Assembly: GCA_014804185.1 (NCBI GenBank)
Contig: JAAVAG010000091.1
Location: 1 to 10,945, forward strand
Source: Lachnospiraceae bacterium
Lineage (GTDB): Bacteria; Bacillota; Clostridia; Lachnospirales; Lachnospiraceae
Direction: 5' to 3'
Length of the DNA: 10,945 bases
Under the pieces are notes generated by a model. The model was not told the origin of the DNA, did no database searches, and was given only the letters and a program-made list of their open reading frames with translations. Position 1 is the stretch's first letter; every line of letters starts with the position of its first letter. The position numbers and the translations under genes are program-made. This document shows, one piece after another, positions 6,708-10,945 of this stretch.

Positions 6708-7127
6708 ATGGCATTAACAAAAGATGATTTAAATGCAATCGCCCAATTACTGCAGCCAATCAATGACCGGCTCGATCAAATGGTTGTGCGTTTTGAAAAG
6801 ATTGAGCAGCGGCTCGACCAGATGGACGTGCGCTTTGAAAAGATTGAGCAGCGGCTTGACCAGATGGACGTGCGCTTTGAAAAGATTGAGCAGCGGCTTG
6901 ACCAGATGGACGTACGCTTTGAAAAGATTGAGCAGCGGCTCGACCAGATGGACGATCGTTTTGACAAGATCGAATTAAAACACAGCCACACTGAAAAGAA
7001 ACTGGACGATCTGCAGCTTAATGTAGCAATTACTCATAAAGAAATCAAACGTGCCCTTCATGAATTGCAGGATAAAATGGATACAGTCATAGAAATATTA
7101 AAATTAAACGAACTGCTGCCGCGATAG
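6708..7127 (+). CDS. Repeat-built coiled-coil protein, unknown function
   Basis: A 139-residue hydrophilic protein with no signal peptide or membrane segment. After a short N-terminal part (ALTKDDLNAIAQLLQPINDR), the unit RFEKIEQRLDQMDV is repeated four times (residues 28-83), preceded and followed by partial copies. F, I, L and M fall at unit positions 2, 5, 9 and 12, so hydrophobic spacing is a regular 3-4-3-4 through all copies. This predicts an uninterrupted two-heptad-per-repeat coiled coil, probably a parallel oligomer. The C-terminal 45 residues continue as helix with less regular heptads and end in ILKLNELLPR. AAAGGAG at 6692-6698 lies 9 bases before the ATG. A role as an oligomerising or scaffold protein is inference. 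There is no catalytic motif. Confidence 0.8.
   Translation: MALTKDDLNAIAQLLQPINDRLDQMVVRFEKIEQRLDQMDVRFEKIEQRLDQMDVRFEKIEQRLDQMDVRFEKIEQRLDQMDDRFDKIELKHSHTEKKLDDLQLNVAITHKEIKRALHELQDKMDTVIEILKLNELLPR
6789..6956 (+). repeat. Four 42-bp tandem repeats inside the coiled-coil gene
   Basis: Copies at 6789-6830, 6831-6872, 6873-6914 and 6915-6956 are nearly identical. Copies 2 and 3 differ only at their last base, and copies 1 and 4 differ at one to three more sites, chiefly third codon positions. Partial copies flank the array (from about 6768 and from 6957). The 42-base unit keeps frame and heptad register, so copies can be gained or lost without breaking the protein. Confidence 0.95.
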
Positions 7128-7137
7128 CATTACATAA

Positions 7138-7180
7138 TTACACCATAATATTCGATAGATCTATATATGCCTGGGTGTAA
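7138..7180. repeat. Inverted repeat in the convergent gap
   Basis: TTACACC (7138-7144) pairs with GGTGTAA (7174-7180), enclosing a 10-bp palindrome ATAGATCTAT (7155-7164). It lies between the convergent coiled-coil and MATE genes. It has no T-tract and a large loop, so it is at best a weak terminator. The rest of 7128-7261 shows nothing further. Confidence 0.35.
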
Positions 7181-7261
7181 AGCCTATTGAGTGATTAAGT
7201 ATTCTGCCTGGACTGCCCATGCATTTAGTATACCTTATCCTTGTTCATTTATCTGCTCTCT

Positions 7262-8605
7262 TCACCCCTTCACCGAAGTTTTTCTGTAGGCCATAAAGAA
7301 ATACGCCATCTCTGCGGCAGCCGTGACAAGCCAGGAAAACACATACAGCAGATACAGCGACTGAATCGTTCTAAAATACGCAAAAACCGTGTATACCCAT
7401 ACAATCCGAAATACGCAGGAGCCCATGATGACAATAATTGTTGGCAGAATGCTTTTCCCCAATCCCCTGGAGGCGGCGATCGAACAATCCATAAAGGCAG
7501 ATATACAGTAGGACAGTGCCATCACCGACAGCCGGTAAATTCCCGCTTCCACGACAGCTCCGTCATCCGTAAAAAGGGCTAAGAAAGGATACCGGAACAC
7601 ATAGAATCCTACACCGATCACCAGACCTGTCAGAAAAGAATAAAGAAGACATATCAAAAAACTTTTCAGGATTCTGTCCCGTTTCCGCGCCCCAAAATTC
7701 TGGGCGATAAAGCTGGAACAGGCGGTATAAAAAGCCGCCATCATATCGTAGACCAGCGGATCGGCATTTGCCGCCGCAGAGTTTCCCTCCACCATCACAT
7801 GGTCAAAAGAATTCACACTGGTCTGCACAAAAAGGTTGGCAATGGCAAAAAGCCCATATTGAAATGCGGAGGGAATGCCGATCCGCAGGATACGCCGCAT
7901 TTTTTCCCGGTTCAGTCCAAGATGCCGCAGACGCAGTGCAAAACCCTCCCGGCTCTTAAAAAGCACCGCGAGAATCAGGAATGCGGAGAGGTACTGGGAG
8001 ATAATGCTGGCAGCTGCTACTCCCGCCACATCCCACTTACAGACAATAACAAAGAAAAGGTTCAGCAGTACATTGATAACGCCGGAAAAAAGGAGATAAT
8101 ACAGCGGTCTTCTGGTATCTCCGGCGGCGCTCAGGACGGCATTGCCGAAGTTATACAGCCCAAGAGCAGGCATTCCCAAAAGATAAATGCGCAGATAGAG
8201 CACCGCATCGGAGATCAGTTCGTTTTTTGTGTGCATAACGGTAAGGATACCGCGGGAAAAAAGGATTCCCAGCGTCATGATCAGTATGCCCATGGCAAGG
8301 CAGAGAATCAGAGAAGTATGTACTGTTTCCTGCAGATCTTTTCTGTGTTTTGAGCCGATATGCAGAGCGGCAAGGGCATTGACCCCGCTGGCAAGTCCTA
8401 TGATCAGTCCCGTAAACAGAGTGATCAATATGTTGGTGGAACCTACCGCCCCCAACGCAACAGGGCCGGCAAATTTGCCGACCACAGCTACATCCGACAT
8501 ATTGAACAAAACCTGCAGAATATTGGAAAACATCAGCGGCACGCTATAGGCAAATATTTTCTTCCACAGCGAGCCGCTGCATAGATCCATTTCATATGTT
8601 TTCAT
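7262..8605 (-). CDS. MATE-family multidrug/cation efflux transporter
   Basis: A 447-residue integral membrane protein of the MATE family, which exports cationic drugs, dyes or metabolites in exchange for Na+ or H+. The N-terminus fits the family: LWKKIFAYSVPLMFSNILQV followed by LFNMSDVAVVGKF and GAVGSTNILITLFTGLIIGL. The second half restarts with RRILRIGIPSAFQYGLFAIA and AAFYTACSSFIAQNFGARKRDR, the internal repeat of the two six-helix bundles. About twelve hydrophobic segments are present and length is normal. The start at 8605 has GAGAGG 8 bases upstream. An in-frame ATG five codons later lacks a better site. It lies 59 bases after the carboxypeptidase on the same strand, and I see no clear promoter between them, so read-through is plausible. 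Substrate cannot be told from sequence. Confidence 0.95.
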   Translation of the reverse strand: MKTYEMDLCSGSLWKKIFAYSVPLMFSNILQVLFNMSDVAVVGKFAGPVALGAVGSTNILITLFTGLIIGLASGVNALAALHIGSKHRKDLQETVHTSLILCLAMGILIMTLGILFSRGILTVMHTKNELISDAVLYLRIYLLGMPALGLYNFGNAVLSAAGDTRRPLYYLLFSGVINVLLNLFFVIVCKWDVAGVAAASIISQYLSAFLILAVLFKSREGFALRLRHLGLNREKMRRILRIGIPSAFQYGLFAIANLFVQTSVNSFDHVMVEGNSAAANADPLVYDMMAAFYTACSSFIAQNFGARKRDRILKSFLICLLYSFLTGLVIGVGFYVFRYPFLALFTDDGAVVEAGIYRLSVMALSYCISAFMDCSIAASRGLGKSILPTIIVIMGSCVFRIVWVYTVFAYFRTIQSLYLLYVFSWLVTAAAEMAYFFMAYRKTSVKG

Positions 8606-8664
8606 GATCCGTTCCTCTCACAGCCGCAAAGCAATTTCCGCATATCACACAGCAGTGCCTTTTT

Positions 8665-10125
8665 CTATTCTGACCTGCTCTTTCTTGCGGTCCGAAGAAT
8701 CCAGTCCACTGCCGCTTCAGCGTGTGTGGGCAGATTTCCGGGCGTCTGGGCATCCGCTCCGTCTTCGGTTTGTTCTATATCCGCATAAAAAACCTGCAGT
8801 GCATATTCCGCCAGCAGCCCCGAAACGCGCCCTCTTTCTATGTTACTCTCCGTACCAAGAACAATGACCGCCAGGTCATGCTCCAGATTTCCGTCACTTG
8901 CTGACAGCGATGTGACCAGGCAGGCTCCGGCCTTATTGGTGGTTCCTGTTTTCAGACCTGTGACACCCGACATATTCCGCAGAAGCGGGTTTGTATTGTT
9001 CACTTTCACATTCAGTGTTTCCAGGGTGGCGGACTGCCGGGAAGTAAAATCCGTGATCTGGGGATAAACTTTTAAAAGGTAAGATACCAGCCGGAACATA
9101 TCCTCCGCGCTCATACGGTTCTGACGCTTTGCTGGAACGGGATCTTCCGTAAAAGAGGGCAGACCATGGCTGTTAAAAAAGATTGCCTGAGAAAGCCCCA
9201 GTTCCAGCGCTTTCTCATTCATCATACGGACGAAAGCTTCCTCCGAACCGGCAACGGCTATGGCCAGACTCAGGGCGCATTCGTTGCTGGAGGGCAGAAG
9301 CGCTCCCAGCAGAAGTTCCTCCACCGGGACCAGCCAACCTGCTTCCATGTCAATGACTCCATCGCTGGATTCGGACAATTTCTGAGCCGCTTCGGAAATG
9401 ACGATTTGATCCTGATAGCTGAGCCGCCCTGCCGAAATGGCCTCCATAACCAGAAGACAGGTCATCAGCTTGGTGGTGCTGGCTATAGGAAAGGGCGTAT
9501 CGGACTGATAACGGTAATAAACTTCCCCTGTGGTGGCGTCCCCCACCAGCACACTGTTGACTCCGTAAAAAAAACCGGCCTGCTCCAAATAGGCAGGGGA
9601 GACGCTGAACGGCTCCTGTGTATGAATCTGCAGCGAGCCCGCAGCCGGAACGGTAATGTCCACATCCAGGATCATGGCCAGATCCGCAGCCATCATGAAG
9701 CAGTCATAATGACCGGACGGCAGCCTCATAATCAGGGTATAGTAATATACGCTCGTTCCGCTTACTTTAAACTCGTTTCGCCGCAGGGTAATATCCGGAT
9801 TTTCCGTGCCGTCCTCCCATGGGATATTTTCTACTCCTACAGGTGTGTAAGTATTTCCCGGATTCAGGGAGACGGCGTTTTTCGTAACCTCCAGCGAAAA
9901 AGCTTTATCCGTTTTTCCCAGAACCACAGCCAGATCCCGCAGGGAGAAGTAAGTATTATTGTCATAGGCATAATCCAGGGTTTTAACAGTGCAGACAGCA
10001 CCGGTATCCGCCTGTACCTGACAGGTTCCCGGGATCTCATAATTTGCCGCCAGGGCGGGCAGGGCGGAACACATCATGATTATAGCCAGTATCAGTGGAC
10101 ATATTTTCTGCAGAAATTTTTTCAT
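8665..10125 (-). CDS. D-alanyl-D-alanine carboxypeptidase with N-terminal CuAO-like domain
   Basis: A 486-residue serine D,D-carboxypeptidase (peptidase S11, DacF/PBP5 type) that trims the terminal D-Ala of peptidoglycan stem peptides outside the membrane. A signal peptide (MKKFLQKICPLILAIIMMCS, cleavage after about ALA at 26) is followed by a region of ~140 residues resembling the copper-amine-oxidase N-terminal domain: YFSLRDLAVVLG, then YTPVG near 92-97, then a second half with DLAMILDVDITV. The catalytic domain carries S216-T-T-K219, S279-S-N281 and K392-T-G394, all three motifs intact. The usual PBP5 C-terminal beta domain is not evident. The protein ends in a short basic helix (ILRTARKSRSE). 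The ATG at 10125 is preferred over an in-frame ATG at 10146 because AAAGGAG sits 5 bases before it, whereas the upstream one has no site and lies in a hairpin. Confidence 0.93.
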   Translation of the reverse strand: MKKFLQKICPLILAIIMMCSALPALAANYEIPGTCQVQADTGAVCTVKTLDYAYDNNTYFSLRDLAVVLGKTDKAFSLEVTKNAVSLNPGNTYTPVGVENIPWEDGTENPDITLRRNEFKVSGTSVYYYTLIMRLPSGHYDCFMMAADLAMILDVDITVPAAGSLQIHTQEPFSVSPAYLEQAGFFYGVNSVLVGDATTGEVYYRYQSDTPFPIASTTKLMTCLLVMEAISAGRLSYQDQIVISEAAQKLSESSDGVIDMEAGWLVPVEELLLGALLPSSNECALSLAIAVAGSEEAFVRMMNEKALELGLSQAIFFNSHGLPSFTEDPVPAKRQNRMSAEDMFRLVSYLLKVYPQITDFTSRQSATLETLNVKVNNTNPLLRNMSGVTGLKTGTTNKAGACLVTSLSASDGNLEHDLAVIVLGTESNIERGRVSGLLAEYALQVFYADIEQTEDGADAQTPGNLPTHAEAAVDWILRTARKSRSE

Positions 10126-10130
10126 TCGAT

Positions 10131-10137
10131 CTCCTTT
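10131..10137 (-). promoter_or_regulatory. Ribosome binding site that sets the carboxypeptidase start
   Basis: AAAGGAG on the minus strand, 5 bases before the ATG at 10125. It supports a protein beginning MKKFLQ, a normal signal peptide start, over the longer frame beginning at 10146. Confidence 0.8.
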
Positions 10138-10141
10138 CCCG

Positions 10142-10163
10142 CTCATTTCCCAGAAGAAATGAG
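10142..10163 (-). other. Hairpin just upstream of the carboxypeptidase ribosome site
   Basis: CTCATTTC and GAAATGAG (10142-10149 and 10156-10163) form a perfect 8-bp stem with a six-base loop. It lies in the 51-base gap between the anchored-protein gene and the carboxypeptidase gene, 5 bases from the Shine-Dalgarno sequence. There is no T-tract on either strand, so it is more likely an mRNA processing or stability element than a terminator. Confidence 0.5.
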
Positions 10164-10176
10164 GGTTATTGAAAAG

Positions 10177-10911
10177 TTATGGATTCTGGGTCTGTCTTAA
10201 CGTATATACCATGGGATAATGATCCGAAAAGAGACCGGTGGGAACTGAACCGGTTTCCCCGGTCAGAATCAGGCTGGCCTCTTTTCGGATGTAGCTTTCC
10301 GCCTTTACGGCGGCTGATCCGCCTTCATCAAACTGTCTGGTCAGAATGCCTTCTGCGTTTGCATAGGTGCCGCTGCCGTCATACCTGTCCTGTAACTCTT
10401 CCAGGGACGGCAGCAGAGCGGGACCATAGGACATCAGATAAGAGACGGTGGACATTCCAAAGGTCTCTGCTACAAGAGCCTCCACGGCTTCTCCGTCTGT
10501 ACCGTCCGTATAACCTGCCATCCGAAGCCGCTCCGCCAAAAGATCCCGGAAAGCCCTGGCAAACGCCTCATAGGCAGACTGACGGCAGGCCTCATAACTC
10601 TCCGGCAGGACACTGCACCGGAAAGTCCCCTCAAATCGTGCGGTCTGCTCCAGAGTCAGATTCACCTGGACGGTCAGATCCTGCATATAGTCCTCCATAT
10701 CCTCCAGTGAAACAGTGACAGCTTCTATATCCTGCAACCAGTCAAGTGCAGTGACAGCGGCCTGTTCTGTCATATCCAATTCCGCGGTCCACTCTCCCGA
10801 GAGATCCTCATCTCCCGGCGCAAAAAAATGCAGATATGCCAAAGCGGCGGTGGAAACTCCTAAAATTAGGAATAATAGTATCAATACAATCCTTTTCATG
10901 GTTTTTCCCAT
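10177..10911 (-). CDS. Membrane-anchored extracytoplasmic protein, unknown family
   Basis: A 244-residue protein I do not recognise. A basic start (MGKTMKR) and one hydrophobic helix (about residues 8-29) form an N-terminal anchor or uncleaved signal. There is no lipobox cysteine. The rest is acidic and should lie outside the membrane: a beta-type LSGEWTAELDMTEQ start, an alternating VTVSLEDMEDYM...VQVNLTLEQTARFEGTFRC stretch, two cysteines (C99, C109) close enough to bond, then a helical region and a final RKEASLILTGE strand. It precedes the carboxypeptidase by 51 bases on the same strand, suggesting a joint envelope role, but nothing in it shows an enzymatic function. The ATG at 10911 is chosen over a TTG at 10932 because of an excellent AGGAGG site. 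Its promoter lies beyond the window. Confidence 0.8.
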   Translation of the reverse strand: MGKTMKRIVLILLFLILGVSTAALAYLHFFAPGDEDLSGEWTAELDMTEQAAVTALDWLQDIEAVTVSLEDMEDYMQDLTVQVNLTLEQTARFEGTFRCSVLPESYEACRQSAYEAFARAFRDLLAERLRMAGYTDGTDGEAVEALVAETFGMSTVSYLMSYGPALLPSLEELQDRYDGSGTYANAEGILTRQFDEGGSAAVKAESYIRKEASLILTGETGSVPTGLFSDHYPMVYTLRQTQNP

Positions 10912-10917
10912 CGGGAT

Positions 10918-10924
10918 ACCTCCT
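10918..10924 (-). promoter_or_regulatory. Ribosome binding site that sets the anchored protein's start
   Basis: AGGAGGT on the minus strand, 6-7 bases before the ATG at 10911. The in-frame TTG at 10932 lies upstream of this site and is therefore not the start. Confidence 0.8.
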
Positions 10925-10945
10925 GTCTGCAATTCCGGTTCGTCA

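Noticed and set aside
6789..6956. CRISPR-like array
   Set aside because: The 42-bp units are contiguous with no unique spacers and lie in frame inside a protein gene.
6733..6991. Repetitive open frames in other frames and on the other strand across the coiled-coil gene
   Set aside because: They arise because the 42-bp repeat is a multiple of three and lacks stops in several frames. Only the 6708 frame has a ribosome site and heptad spacing.
7128..7261. Possible strong terminator between the coiled-coil and MATE genes
   Set aside because: Only a 7-bp inverted repeat with a large loop and no T-tract is visible.
9166..10200. A 344-codon open frame antisense to the carboxypeptidase gene
   Set aside because: The minus-strand gene has all three catalytic motifs and a signal peptide. 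The antisense translation shows no recognisable pattern.

Overview
The window looks like chromosomal DNA from a low- to mid-GC anaerobic Firmicute, most likely a gut clostridium of the Lachnospiraceae type. This is an inference. It rests on strong AGGAGG-type ribosome binding sites, sigma-A promoters, a D-Ala-D-Ala carboxypeptidase carrying a copper-amine-oxidase-like N-terminal domain, and a Cys-type (anaerobically matured) sulfatase. No rRNA, tRNA, CRISPR array, complete insertion sequence or phage gene was found.

Layout from left to right. (1) A small two-helix membrane protein (110-622, +) converges on carB (722-3946, -), the large subunit of carbamoyl-phosphate synthase. A 31-bp hairpin lies between them and probably terminates both. 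(2) carB has its own promoter and no carA beside it. Divergent from it is a two-gene unit: an HdeD/DUF308-like six-helix membrane protein (4150-4665) and, 14 bases downstream, a cytosolic sulfatase (4680-6125). (3) A stretch of about 580 bases (6126-6707) has no convincing intact gene. It holds a weak hairpin, a pair of 16-bp A-tract repeats directly ahead of a very good promoter, and what look like decayed coding fragments on both strands. (4) A 139-residue coiled-coil protein (6708-7127, +) is built from four near-identical 42-bp tandem repeats. (5) Three minus-strand genes follow one another, read from the right edge: an unrecognised membrane-anchored extracytoplasmic protein (10911-10177), a DacF/PBP5-like D,D-carboxypeptidase (10125-8665) and a MATE-family efflux transporter (8605-7262). 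Gaps of 51 and 59 bases make a shared transcript plausible.

The genes do not form one recognisable system. carB serves pyrimidine and arginine synthesis. The carboxypeptidase and the anchored protein upstream of it act at the cell envelope. The sulfatase and HdeD-like gene are a small accessory operon of unknown substrate. The least explained parts are the gene-free stretch 6126-6707, the repeat-built coiled-coil gene beside it and the unusually long hairpin at 639-708. I do not see strong evidence for a new multi-gene system.
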